Shown piece by piece: positions 11,160 through 23,155 of a stretch of DNA of 64,000 nucleotides. The DNA lies in NCBI RefSeq assembly GCF_032854445.1, contig NC_088304.1, positions 2,168,001 through 2,232,000 of the forward strand, read 5' to 3'. The position numbers were made by a program, and so were the translations under genes. Numbering within the stretch: the first letter of the stretch is position 1; each line of letters opens with the position of its first letter. Below the pieces are notes generated by a model, which saw only the letters and a program-made list of their open reading frames with translations, was not told the DNA's origin and ran no database searches. This DNA comes from Liolophura sinensis. Its lineage: Eukaryota; Mollusca; Polyplacophora; Chitonida; Chitonidae.

Positions 11160-12335
11160 CGTTCTGTATTGTGACCATTACCAAGACATGTACTTACTAG
11201 GGACAGCAAGTTTATCATGGACAACTACAGAACAAGAATACAGCGTGCTGTATTGTGACCATTACCAAGACATGTACTTACACGGGAAAGCAAGTTTACC
11301 ATGGAGAGCTACAGAACAAGAGTACAGCGTGCCGTATTGTGACCGTTACCAAGATGTGTACTTACACGGGACAGCAAGTTTACCATGGAGAGCTACAGAA
11401 CAAGAATACAGCATGCTGTATTGTGACCATCACCGAGACATGTACTTACACGGGAAAGCAAGTTTACCATGGAGAACTATAGAACAAGAACACAGCATGC
11501 TGCATTGTGACAATTACCAAGACATGTACTTACACAGGACAGCAAGTTTACCATGGAAAGCTACAGAACAAAAGTACAGAGTGCTATATTGTGACAATTA
11601 CCAAGAGATGTACTTACACGGGAAAGCAAGTTTTCCATGGAAAACAACAGAACAAGAGCACAGTGTGTTGTCTTGTGACCATTACCAAGAAATGTACTTA
11701 CACGGAATAGCAAGTTTACCATGGACAACTACAGAACAAGAATACAGCGTTCTGTATTGTGACCATTACCAAGACATGTACTTACTAGGGACAGCAAGTT
11801 TATCATGGACAACTACAGAACAAGAATACAGCGTGCTGTATTGTGACCATTACCAAGACATGTACTTACACGGGAAAGCAAGTTTACCATGGAGAGCTAC
11901 AGAACAAGAGTACAGCGTGCCGTATTGTGACCGTTACCAAGATGTGTACTTACACGGGACAGCAAGTTTACCATGGAGAGCTACAGAACAAGAATACAGC
12001 ATGCTGTATTGTGACCATCACCGAGACATGTACTTACACGGGAAAGCAAGTTTACCATGGAGAACTATAGAACAAGAACACAGCATGCTGCATTGTGACA
12101 ATTACCAAGACATGTACTTACACAGGACAGCAAGTTTACCATGGAAAGCTACAGAACAAAAGTACAGCGTGCTATATTGTGACAATTACCAAGAGATGTA
12201 CTTACACGGGAAAGCAAGTTTTCCATGGAAAACAACAGAACAAGAGCACAGTGTGTTGTCTTGTGACCATTACCAAGAAATGTACTTACACGGAATAGCA
12301 AGTTTACCATGGAGAACTACAGAACAAGAATACAG
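11160..12335 (+). repeat. Higher-order repeat: 7 x 84 bp (588 bp) in tandem
   Basis: A block of seven consecutive, mutually distinct 84-bp units is repeated at an offset of exactly 588 bp (for example the variant starting near 11,255 recurs at 11,843, and that at 11,507 at 12,095). The two blocks are almost identical, with the single visible change AGAGTG/AGCGTG near 11,579/12,167. Units within a block differ from each other far more than the blocks do, which indicates recent amplification of the whole heptamer. Confidence 0.9.
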
Positions 12336-14265
12336 CGTTGTCTATTGTGACCATTACCAAGACATGTACTTACATGGGACAGCAAGTTTACCATGGATAA
12401 CTACGGAACAAAAGTACAGCGTGCTATATTGTGACAATTACCAAGACATGTACTTACACGGGAAAGCAATTTTACTATGGAGAGCTACAGAACAAAAATA
12501 CAGCGTGCTGTATTTTGACCATTACCAAGACATGTACTTACACGGGACAGCAAGTTTACCATGGAGAACAACAGAACAAAAGTACAGCGTTCTATATTGT
12601 GACAATTACCAAGACATGTACTTACACGGGAAAGCAAGTTTACCATGAAGAGCTACAGGAGAAAAATACAGCGTGCTGTATTGTGACAATTACCAAGACA
12701 TGTACTTACACGGGACAGCAAGTTTACCATGGACAACTACAGAACAAGAAAACAGCGTGCTGTATTGTGACCATTACCAAGACTTGTTCTTACACGGGAC
12801 AGCAAGTTTACCATGGAGAGCTGCAGAACAAGAGTACAGCGTGCTGTATTGTGACCGTTACTAAGATATGTACTTACACGGGACAGCAAGTTTATCATGG
12901 AGAGATACAGTACAAAAATACAGCGTGCTGTATTGTGACCATCACCGAGACATTTACTTACACGGGACAGCAAGTTTACCATGGAGAACTATAGAACAAA
13001 ATTACAGCGTGCTGCATTGTTACCATTACCAAGACATGTACTTACACGGGAAAGCAAGTTTACCATGGATAACTACAGAACAAGAATACAGCGTGCTGTA
13101 TTGTGACAATTACCAACATATGTACTTACTAGGGACAGCAAGTTTACCATGGAGAACTACAGAACAAGAATACAGCCTGCTGTATTGTGACCATTACCAA
13201 GACATGTACTTACACGGGACAGCAAGTTTTCCATGGAAAACAACAGAACAAGAGCACAGTGTGTTGTCTTGTGACCATTACCAAGAAATGTACTTACACG
13301 GAATAGCAAGTTTACCATGGAGAACTACAGAACAAGAATACAGCGTTGTCTATTGTGACCATTACCAAGACATGTACTTACATGGGACAGCAAGTTTACC
13401 TTGGATAACTACGGAACAAAAGTACAGCGTGCTATATTGTGACAATTACCAAGACATGTACTTACACGGGAAAGCAATTTTACTATGGAGAGCTACAGAA
13501 CAAAAATACAGCGTGCTGTATTTTGACCATTACCAAGACATGTACTTACACGGGACAGCAAGTTTACCATGGAGAACAACAGAACAAAAGTACAGCGTTC
13601 TATATTGTGACAATTACCAAGACATGTACTTACACGGGAAAGCAAGTTTACCATGAAGAGCTACAGGAGAAAAATACAGCGTGCTGTATTGTGACAATTA
13701 CCAAGACATGTACTTACACGGGACAGCAAGTTTACCATGGACAACTACAGAACAAGAAAACAGCGTGCTGTATTGTGACCATTACCAAGACTTGTTCTTA
13801 CACGGGACAGCAAGTTTACCATGGAGAGCTGCAGAACAAGAGTACAGCGTGCTGTATTGTGACCGTTACTAAGATATGTACTTACACGGGACAGCACGTT
13901 TATCATGGAGAGATACAGTACAAAAATACAGCGTGCTGTATTGTGACCATCACCGAGACATGTACTTACACGGGACAGCAAGTTTACCTTGGAGAACTAT
14001 AGAACAAAATTACAGCGTGCTGCATTGTTACCATTACCAAGACATGTACTTACACGGGAAAGCAAGTCTACCATGGATAACTACAGAACAAGAATACAGC
14101 GTGCTGTATTGTGACAATTACCAACATATGTACTTACTAGGGACAGCAAGTTTACCATGGAGAACTACAGAACAAGAATACAGCCTGCTGTATTGTGACC
14201 ATTACCAAGACATGTACTTACACGGGACAGCAAGTTTACCATGGAGAGCTACAGAACAAGAGTAG
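12250..14265 (+). repeat. Higher-order repeat: 12 x 84 bp (1,008 bp) in tandem
   Basis: A twelve-unit block is duplicated with an offset of 1,008 bp (sequence from about 12,431 recurs from 13,439; identical variant units, including those with TGA and TAA interruptions, appear at matching positions). Only a handful of substitutions separate the two blocks (for example CAAGTT/CACGTT near 12,886/13,894). It partly overlaps the end of the heptamer block, so the amplifications were successive. Confidence 0.9.
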
Positions 14266-16340
14266 AGCGTGCCGTATTGTGACCGTTACCAAGATGCGTA
14301 CTTACTAGGGACAGCAAGTTTACCATGGAGAGCTACAGAAGAAAAATACAGCATGCTGTATTGTGACCATCACCGAGACATGTACTTACACGGGAAAGCA
14401 AGTTTACCATGGATAACTACAGAACAAAAATACAGCGTGCTGTATTGTGACAATTACCAAGACATGTACTTACACAGGACAGCAAGTTTACCATGGAAAG
14501 CAACAGAACAAAAGTACACCGTGCTATATTGTGACAATTACCAAGATATGTACTTACACGGGAAAGCAAGTTTTCCATGGAAAACAACAGAACAAGAGCA
14601 CAGTGTGCTGTATTGTGACAATTACCAAGACATGTACTTACACGGGACAGCAAGTTTACCATGGAGAACTACAGAACAAGAGTAGAGCGTGCCGTATTGT
14701 GACCGTTACCAAGATGTGTACTTACATGGGACCGCAAATTTACCATGGAGAACTACAGAACAAAAGTACAGCGTGCTATATTGTGACAATTACCAAGACA
14801 TGTACTTACACGGGAAAGCAATTTTACCATGGAGAGCTACAGAACAAAAGTACAGCGTGCTTTATTTTGACCATTACCAAGACATGTACTTTCTAGGGAC
14901 AGCAAGTTTACCATGGAGAACAACAGAACAAGAATACAGCGTGCTGTATTGTGACCATTACCAAGACATGTACTTACACGGGACAGCAAGTTTACCATGA
15001 AGAGCTACAGGACAAGAATACAGCGTGCTGTATTGTGACAATTACCAAGAGATGTACTTACACGGGATAGCAAGTTTACCATGGAGAACTACAGAACAAG
15101 AAAACAGCGTGCTGTATTGTGACCATTACCAAGACTTGTTCTTACACGGGAAAGCAAGTTTACCATGGAGAACTATAGAACAAAAATACAGCGTGCTGCA
15201 TTGTGACCTATTACCAAGACATGTACTTACACGGGAAAGCAAGTTTACCATGGATAACTACAGAACAAGAATACAGCGTGCTGTATTGTGACAATTACCA
15301 ACATATGTACTTACTAGGGACAGCAAGTTTACCATGGAGAACTACAGAACAAGAATACAGCGTGCTGTATTGTGACCATTACCAAGACATGTACTTACAC
15401 GGGACAGCAAGTTTACCATGGAGAACTACAGAACAAGAGTACAGCCTGCTGTATTGTGACCGTTACCAAGATGTGTACTTACACGGGACAGCAAGTTTAT
15501 CATGGAGAGCTACAGAACAAAAATACAGCGTGCTGTATTGTGACCATCACCGAGACATGTACTTACACGGGACAGCAAGTTTACCATGGAGAACTATAGA
15601 GCAAAAATACAGCGTGCTGTACTGTGACCATTACCAAGACATGTACTTACACGGGAAAGCAAGTTTACCATGGATAACTACAGAACAAAAATACAGCGTG
15701 CTGTATTGTGACCATTACCAAGACATGTACTTACACGGAATAGGAAGTTTACCATGGAAAGCTACAGAACAAAAGTACAGCGTGCTATATTGTGACAATT
15801 ACCAAGACATGTACTTACACGGGAAAGCAAGTTTTCCATGGAAAACAACAGAACAAGAGCACAGTGTGCTGTGTTGTGACAATTACCAAGACATGTACAT
15901 ACACGGAATAGCAAGTTTACCATGGAGAACTACGGAACAAGAATGCAGCGTTGTGTATTGTGACCATTACCGAGACATGTACTTACATGGGACAGCAAAT
16001 TTACCATGGAGAACTACAGAACAAGAATACAGCGTGCTGTATTGTGACCATTACCAAGACATGTACTTACTAGGGACAGCAAGTTTACCATGGAGAACTA
16101 CAGAACAAAAGTACAGCGTGTAATATTGTGACAATTACCAAGACATGTACTTACACGGGAAAGCAAGTTTACTATGGAAAACAACAGAACAAAAGCACAG
16201 CGTGCTGTATTGTGACAATTACCAAGACATGTACTTACACGGAATAGGAAGTTTTCCATGGATAACTACAGAACAAGAATACAGTGTTCTGTATTGTGAC
16301 CATTACCAAGGGGTTTACTTTACCGGGACAGCAAGTTTAT

Positions 16341-18460
16341 CCTGAACTGGACTAAAGAACTGGAATAGAGCGGGATGTATTGTGACTATGATATACACGT
16401 GTACTGATCCGAGACAGGCAGTTTTCCACGAAGAGCTACAGAATAATAATAGTTATTATAGATAATAATAGAGCATACAGTTTTATGGGGATTTATGACA
16501 CTCGTATTTCCCCTGACTGCAACCTTACCATGGAAAGATACAGAACAGGAATAGTAAAGGCTGTACTCTGACGATGACGAACATACGTACTTACCCAGGA
16601 CAGCAAGTTTACCACAGAGATCTACAGAGCTGGAATAGAGCGGAGTGTATTGTGAGAGTGACAAACACTATTGTGAGAGAGACAGCATGATTTCCACCAA
16701 GGCCTACAAAACAGGCATAAAGCGTGCAGTTTTGTTGGGATTACCAACACGTGTACTTGACCGGGACAGCAGGTTTACCATCAAGATCTATACTTACCGG
16801 TAAAAGCATGAAAAGCTGTTAAACATGAATAGAGTGGTCTGTATTGCGACGATGACGTGCATTTACTCCGGACAACAAGTTGTACAATGGGGAGGTACAG
16901 AACAGGAATAGAACGGTCTGTATTGTGACGCTGACAAACACGTGCATTTACCCAGGACAACAAGTTGTACAATGGGGAGCTACAGAACAGGAATAGAGCG
17001 TGCTGAATTGTGACAATAAGAAATACATGTATTTACCCAGGACAACAACTTGTACAATGGGGAGCTACAGAACAGGAATAGAGCGTGCTGTATTGTGACG
17101 CTGACAAACACGTGCATTTACCCAGAACAACAAGTTGTTCAATGGGGAGCTACAGAACAGGAATAGAGCGGTTTGTATTGTGACGGTGACAATCACGTGT
17201 ATTTACGCAGGACAACAAGTTGTACAATGGGGACCTACAGAACAGGAATAGGGCGTGCTGTATTGTGGCGATGTGAAATACGTGTATTTACCCAGGACAA
17301 CAAGTTGTACAATAGGGACGTACGGAACAGGAATAGAGCGTGCTGTATTGTGACGCTGACAAACACGTGTATTTACTCAGGACAACAACTTGTACAATGC
17401 AGAGCGACAGAATAGGAATAGAGCGTGCTGTATTGTGACGCTGACAAACACGTATATTTACCCAGGACAACAAGTTGTACAATGGGGAGCGACAGAACAT
17501 GAAAAAAAGCTATCTGTATTGTGACGCTGACAAACACGTGCATTTACCCAGGACAACAAGTTGTACAATGGGGACCGACAGAACAGGAATAGTGCGGTGT
17601 GTATTGTGACGGTGACAATCACGTGGTATTTACCCAGGACAACAACTTGAACAATGGGGAGCTACAGAACAGGAATAGAGCAGTCTGTATTGTGACGTTG
17701 ACAAACACGTATATTTACCCAGAACAACAACTTGTACAATGGGAAGATACAGAACAGGAATAGAGCGTGCTGTAATGTGACGCTGACAAACACGTGTATT
17801 TACCCAGGACAACAACTTGAACAATGGGGAGCTACAGAACAGGAATAGAGCAGTCTGTATTGTGACGGTGACAAACACGTGTTTTTACGCAGGACGACAA
17901 GTTTTACAATGGGGGCCTATAGAACAGGAATAGAGGTATCCTTTCTGTGACGGTGACAAACACGTGTCTTTACCCAGGACAACAACTTGTACAATGGGGA
18001 TCTACAGAACAGGAATAGAGCGATCCTTATTGTGACCGTGACAAACACGTGTATTTACCCAGGACGACAAGTTTTACAATGGGGAGCGACAGAACGGGAA
18101 TAGAGCCTTCTGTATTGTGACGCTGACAAACACGTGTATTTCCCCAGAACAACAACTTGTACAATGGGAAGATACAGAACAGGAATAGAGCGTGCTGTAT
18201 TGTGACGCTGACAAACACGTGTATTTACTCAGGACAACAAGTTGTACATTGGGGAGCTACAGAACAGAAATACAGCAGTCTGTATTGTGATGTTGACAAA
18301 CACGTGTATTTACTCTGGACAGTAAGTTTTACAATGGGGAGATACAGAGCTGGAATAGAGCGTACTGTATTTTTACGATTGTAAACTCCTGTAGTTGCCA
18401 GAGACATCAAGTTTTTCACCAAGAACTACAGAACAGGAAAAGAGCGTACAGTTTTCTTGC
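16341..18460 (+). repeat. Diverged 85-bp satellite subfamily (~25 units)
   Basis: Continuation of the array with the same block order but a different consensus of about 85 bp: 'acaggaatagagcgtgctgt', 'attgtgacgctgacaaacac', 'gtgtatttacccaggacaac' and 'aagttgtacaatggggagct'. The one-base longer unit shifts frame at every copy, so long open frames vanish. The position that reads ACATGT in the core reads CACGTG in most units here. The first few units (16,341-16,800) are the most degraded. Confidence 0.93.
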
Positions 18461-18735
18461 GATTACTATGGTCTATTTCTTTTAGAGTGTCGCCTATATT
18501 TAGCTGTTTGTAAAATCGCTTATACTAGCTACGAAACTTGCCTTTAGGAAGTGACACGTAACAACAGAAGCTCTACACATGGATGTGTTTGATGTTCATA
18601 TTCTAGCTAGGAAAATAAAGTTAGAACACTGTGTCTAATTTATATTATTAAAGTCCCCAATCTCGCTTTCGACGACAAGGGCCAATTGCCTCGGGTGACG
18701 TCATAAGCTTTTAAAAACAGTGACCTTTTGTAAAA
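18461..18735. other. Unique spacer within satellite region
   Basis: Sequence unlike the 84/85-bp unit interrupts the array between the second and third subfamilies. No gene recognised. Confidence 0.5.
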
Positions 18736-19310
18736 TAGGAACAGAGGTGGTTGTATTGTGACTATGACAAACACGTGTACTAACCCGACAGAGATTGGTT
18801 ATCATGGGCAGAAGTGGAACAGGAATATAGCGGGATGTAGTGTTACCATGATTAACACGTGTACTAACCCGACAGAGCTTGGTTATCATGGGCAGAAGTG
18901 GGGTAGGAATATAGCGGGATGTATATTGTGACCATGATTAACACGTGTACTTACCCGACAGAGCTTGGTTATCATGGGCAGAAGTGGAACAGGAATACAG
19001 CGGGATGTAGTGTGACCATGATTAACACGTGTACTAACCCGACAGAGCTTGGTTATCATGGGCAGAAGTGGAACAGGAATATAGCGGGATGTAGTGTGAC
19101 CGTGATTAGCGCGTGTACTTATCGAAACATCGAGAACTGCAGAAGGTGACAAACATATGCACATATACTTACCAGGAAACAGCAAGATTACCATGGAGGG
19201 CTACAGAACAAGGACACACTTACTAACACGTGTACTTACCCAGGGGACCTTTTCCATCAAGGGCTGCAGAACATGGGTAGGTTGTGCTGTGTTGTGACGA
19301 TGACTGACAC
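18736..19310 (+). repeat. Third satellite subfamily (~7 units, 84 bp)
   Basis: Units of 84 bp: 'acaggaatatagcgggatgt', 'gaccatgattaacacgtgta', 'ctaacccgacagagcttggt' and 'tatcatgggcagaagtgg'. The order of related blocks (ACAGGAATA..., TGTGACC..., CACGTGTAC, ACAG...TTACCATGG) shows common descent with the main array. The last two units (19,150-19,310) resemble the core consensus again and decay into unique DNA. Confidence 0.9.
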
Positions 19311-20084
19311 TCGACATTCAAAGCTACATTTGTAAGGACTGAAAAAGAACAAAGAACTGAATGCTAGAAATTTGATGAATTTAACTTATTAGTATCATCA
19401 CTCATTAATTAGTTGATATCGGTAGCATATTTAGATTGACATACGATATATCACCAGCAAAGAAAGGATTAATTTTTAATGCAGAACCTCTTTTCGACCA
19501 TTATAAATAACCTGAAAGCCAAAGTTATTGTTCTCAAACCAAGCTTGGTTGAGAGAAGTTCAGAATAGGTTTTGTACACGACATTTTATTGCATAGAAAG
19601 CGGATGGAAACATGAGCTGAAATGCCTGCCATGGTGTACGCGTCTTGAGACTGGGTATTACCCTGACGCATATTAAACAATAATACAGGATGTTGGCCCA
19701 CTAGGCGTTATTAAATGCTTATGTGCCAAACCTTTTGGCCAATCATCAAGCATAAACGTGTCATTGGAAATAAGTGCTTGCCAAAGTAAGATTCAAGATA
19801 AAATTGGAAAAAAATACTGGCTCAAGCATTATTTGAGATCCCTCGTAGATCAGTATTAAAATGTACAAGAAAAGAAGTTCACTGGGTCTTAATACAGGAG
19901 AAGACGTATGAGCCAGGAATTAAAAAAACACTAATAAAAGCAGTCACAACAGTGTGATAAGCGACATATTAGACAATAACAGTTTCATTTTCGTTTTAAA
20001 TTGCCGCTATAAAATTGACAATTGACTGTTTGACAGCCGACATCTTGAAAGTCTAATTTTAATCCGTAAAAGATCGTTAGAGGC
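19311..20084. other. No feature recognised
   Basis: AT-rich, no plausible gene, RNA gene or repeat. Confidence 0.4.
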
Positions 20085-20307
20085 TTGGAGGGGATGGCGG
20101 GTGGGATAGCGCAGCGTAATGACCCAAGAGCATCACACCCAGGAGTTCAAGTCCACCTCATGCTGGCTTCCTCTCCGGCCGTATGTGGGAAGGTCTACCA
20201 GCAACCTCCAGATGGTCGAGAGTTTCCCCCGGGCTATGCCGGGTTTCCTCCTACCGTAAGTAAAGTATTCTTGAGTACGGCGTAAAACACCAAGAAATAA
20301 ATAAATT
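20085..20307 (+). mobile_element. Near full-length SINE
   Basis: Includes a tRNA-like head ('gtgggatagcgcagcgtaat', B-box-like 'ggagttcaagtccac') and the core blocks 'gctggcttcctctccggccg', 'cagcaacctccagatggtcg', 'gtttcccccgggctatgccg', 'agtattcttgagtacggcgt' and an AAATA tail. One of the more complete copies in the window. Confidence 0.9.
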
Positions 20308-20453
20308 AAAGGCCTGGAGAAAAAACGGAAAAGGGGATATTCAAGTGACTGTAACCTAATTAACGAAGACACCCATGATGCAATCAATACAAAATTCAGG
20401 GAGCTATAAATTTTACTTCAAGAGAAAAACTTTTTAGCTGATAGACTTTTCAC

Positions 20454-20784
20454 CTGTATTGTAGAAGCACGTGCAGCTGGTACACCCGGGCCCACACGTG
20501 TCTGATCCGCTGTCATCCTCCAAATAACAAGATCTCGGGTGGGTACAGGACACGAAATGTCCACAGTTTCCCCTCTCGCTGCAGAGGAAAGCGCAATGCG
20601 CGGCACCGATCTCCCGGACAGTGGTGTATGTGGGTGGGACAGCCGACTTCCCCGTACACTGACCGTAATACGACGCTGAGACGAAATGCAAACTGTTACT
20701 GGGGACATAATTCCGGTAGGTGAACCCTTCACACAACAGAAACATTTTCACAGTGAATGTACAAAAGCCAATGAGTACCAGCAT
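20454..20784 (-). CDS. Secreted cysteine-rich protein, first exon (apple/PAN-like)
   Basis: Minus-strand frame from an ATG at 20,784. Residues 1-20 (MLVLIGFCTFTVKMFLLCEG) form a plausible signal peptide. The following ~90 residues hold ten cysteines, with spacing C-x2-C-x5-C-x5-C-x5-C in the middle (AHCAFLC...GNCGHFVSC...SCYLEDD) and a C-terminal CGPGCTSCTC cluster. The A-x-x-C-...-C-x-x-F-x-x-x-...-C-x-L pattern is reminiscent of apple/PAN modules of extracellular adhesion and lectin-type proteins, but I would not name a family. Read through, the frame stops at 20,434 (116 residues), yet a strong donor, CAG|GTGAAA, lies at 20,454/20,453, so this is probably a first coding exon spliced to downstream exons at lower coordinates. 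No polyA signal was seen just beyond the stop, which favours splicing. Confidence 0.55.
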
Positions 20785-21071
20785 TGTCTACGTAGTAACC
20801 GTTTGGAACTTTCTAATCTGACGTGTCTCTCTTAACGAGTACTTAGCACATGATCCAGTTTTCTTCTTTGAAGGTCACCCTTGAACTAACGATCAATAGA
20901 CTGCATATTCCCTTGAGTCTGGTCAGCCAATGTACATACGGAAGCCGGATAAGACCATCACAGTACTACTCATCGACACTGGTAGTCTTGAGGATGATGT
21001 TACCCTCAAAATAACAGGCAATATTACGAAGTGATACTGCATTACCAGCCTCGCAGTACCAGTAAGCCTAT

Positions 21072-21103
<32 letters not shown>

Positions 21104-22340
21104 GAGGGAAGGGTTAGTGGAGTGCCGTGCAAGGGTGCTATGACGTTACTGTGCTGGCCTATTCGGGACTCCATAATTACAGACAATAAATTATGCATTT
21201 ATAAGGCCACTCACCATTCACATGTCAAGTTTTCATGTCTTTATTTTCACATGAGTTCTTTTATTCAGCAGCTAAGAACAGCGTATGGAAAAACTTCTCG
21301 TAAAATGGTGTGCAATTACTAGCATGTTACTGAAGGCAAGCACTTTCTCTTAGCTCAACCAAATGTCTTAGTTGGGCATCGTGGTATTGTTCTCATTCTT
21401 TGGGTCGCGACGTCGGTAAAGTGTTCCTTGAAATCAAGAGTGTGTTGGCTGAAGCATGGGCATTAATTCAAGAAAAAGTGTCAGTAATGTTCTTCATTGT
21501 AATAAATTCGTTTTATCAGCGTGGTGCGTAGATATACCTCCTGGTATTTCTGCTCAGGCGCGTCAAAATATTGATCTTCCGACCGTATACCCACTTAACA
21601 TGCTGGTATAACTTCTGATATCTTTTTTCAAAATCATAGATACATGTATATCTTTGGCCTTTGTACTATACTAACTTAACAATGAAACGGCGCATGGATA
21701 TGAAAGTTTTCTTATATTTACGATGCTCTTATTCTAAGCTTTTTTTCCCTTTTCAGTGAAAAGAAGAAATTATTTATGTGCGAAATAATAACACCACACT
21801 AGCGTTCACTAACATGAATGGTATTCAGTGAGAGACAATTACACTGAATTTTCATTTCTACAGCAATGTATTTAGAGCGCTGTTGTGGTCTGTACATATG
21901 GTGCGCCCTGAGTACATATCTCGCACGTGTTATATCCTCTATATCATATGACGATTTCAGTTAACGTCACAAGTTATTACTGCAAAAACTAGTGTGTCAA
22001 GGTTATTTTATTAAACGCCTTCACTCTATGTTTCTAAAGTTGTACAACGCGCATTGCTCTCTTGTCAGTAAATAAGGGCAGAGCATCCGGAACATGTGAC
22101 GCCTGTTTCAGGATTGTGGCTAATAACAACTCCTGGAGGTAGAGGGCGTATAATCATCGAGTTGAATCAGAAATCCACGTTGGGTATATGAACAGTTACA
22201 ATCAAAGTTCACCTGGGATACATATTTTATTACCACCAACGTATATACTAATATGGTACACGATATAAATATTGCTTTTACTCATTAGCCCAGAATATAT
22301 CTTGCATATTTGCAACATCATTGAAAACTATTGACCGCTT
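20785..22340. other. No gene; (GT)n/poly-G tract at 21,071-21,102
   Basis: Contains a (TG)8 run directly followed by about 17 G. Otherwise AT-rich with no recognisable gene. Confidence 0.6.
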
Positions 22341-22510
22341 CGTTCTTTCTTCTAGTTCTGTACTTTCTTAGTTCTGTGTTGAATGTCGTTTTGGGAACTG
22401 GCCTTGGGTTTATTAATTTAAACTTTCATCTTGGTTGACGGCTGGAATATGAATGCCCGTTTAACGGCTGGTATACCAATGTGTGGTTGACGGCTGGTGT
22501 ACAAAGGTCA
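22341..22510 (+). repeat. Weak relative of the A/B repeat plus short GACGGCTGG repeats
   Basis: 'gtactttcttagttct' followed by 'tggttgacggctgg' resembles 27,421-27,530 of copy A ('actttcttagttcttt' ... 'tggttgacagctga') in the same order and spacing class, with many differences. Three 'ttgacggctgg'-type motifs follow. Homology is suggestive only. Confidence 0.35.
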
Positions 22511-22524
22511 GTTCGTTTACCATT

Positions 22525-23155
22525 GCCTAGCTGATTGCCGTCCCTAGCTAATTCCCATCCTACCTGATTCCCATCCCTACCTGATTGCCGTCCCTAGCTA
22601 ATTCCCATCCTACCTGATTCCCATCCCTACCTGATTCCCATCCCTAGCTGATTCCCATCCCTAGCTGATTCCCATCCCTAGCTGATTCCCATCCCTAGCT
22701 AATTCCCATCCTACCTGATTCCCATCCCTAGCTGATTCCCATCCCTAGCTGATTACCACCCTGGCTGATTACCACCCTGGCTGATTACCACCCCTGGCTG
22801 ATTACCACCCTGGCTGATTACCACCCTGGCTGATTACCACCCCTGGCTGATTCCCGTCCCTGGCTGATTCCCGTCCCTGACTAATTACCACCCCTGGCTG
22901 ATTACCACCCTGGCCGATTACCACCCTGGCTGATTACCACCCTGGCTGATTACCACCCTGGCTGATTACCACCATGGCTGATTACCACCCTGGCTGATTA
23001 CCACCCTGGCTGATTACCACCCTGGCTGATTCCCGTCCCTGACTGATTCCCGTCCCTGACTGATACGCATCTTTAGCAGAACTCCGTCCCTAGCTTACTC
23101 ACACACCTAGGGGATTTCCGTCCCTAGCTAATTCCCGCCCCCAGCTGATTTCCGT
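22525..23155 (+). repeat. 16/17-bp C-rich minisatellite (~37 units)
   Basis: Begins as a 17-bp unit ('gctgattcccatcccta'), changes around 22,745 to a 16/17-bp unit ('ggctgattaccaccct') and returns near 22,850 and 23,025 to 'ctgattcccgtccctg'. The strand is strongly C-rich. Immediately after it (23,156-23,320) the same strand turns G-rich. Confidence 0.93.

Larger units (their letters stand above)
8046..16340 (+). repeat. 84-bp satellite array, homogeneous core (~98 units)
   Basis: Head-to-tail array of an 84-bp unit made of the blocks 'acagcaagtttaccatggag', 'aactacagaacaagaa', 'tacagcgtgctgtattgtga' and 'ccattaccaagacatgtact'. Most units differ from the consensus at a few positions. Each carries an NcoI-type CCATGG, a dyad TACAGC-GT-GCTGTA and usually ACATGT. 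Because 84 is 28 codons, all three forward frames and one reverse frame stay open for long stretches (up to 570 codons at 10,936-12,648). The frames are broken by TGA/TAA in variant units and by a one-base insertion near 15,209, and the translations look like no known family. This is satellite DNA, not a protein gene. The first two units (8,046-8,190) are degraded or deleted. No transposase or integrase accompanies it. Confidence 0.96.

Noticed and set aside
10936-12648. 570-codon open frame and others of 130-306 codons in 8.3-16.1 kb
   Set aside because: They arise because the satellite unit is 84 bp (28 codons). All three forward frames are open in turn, variant units contain stops, and the translation is a plain repeat without family similarity.
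8046-16340. CRISPR-like array of repeats
   Set aside because: The whole 84-bp unit repeats with no unique spacers, the host is an animal, and no Cas genes are present.
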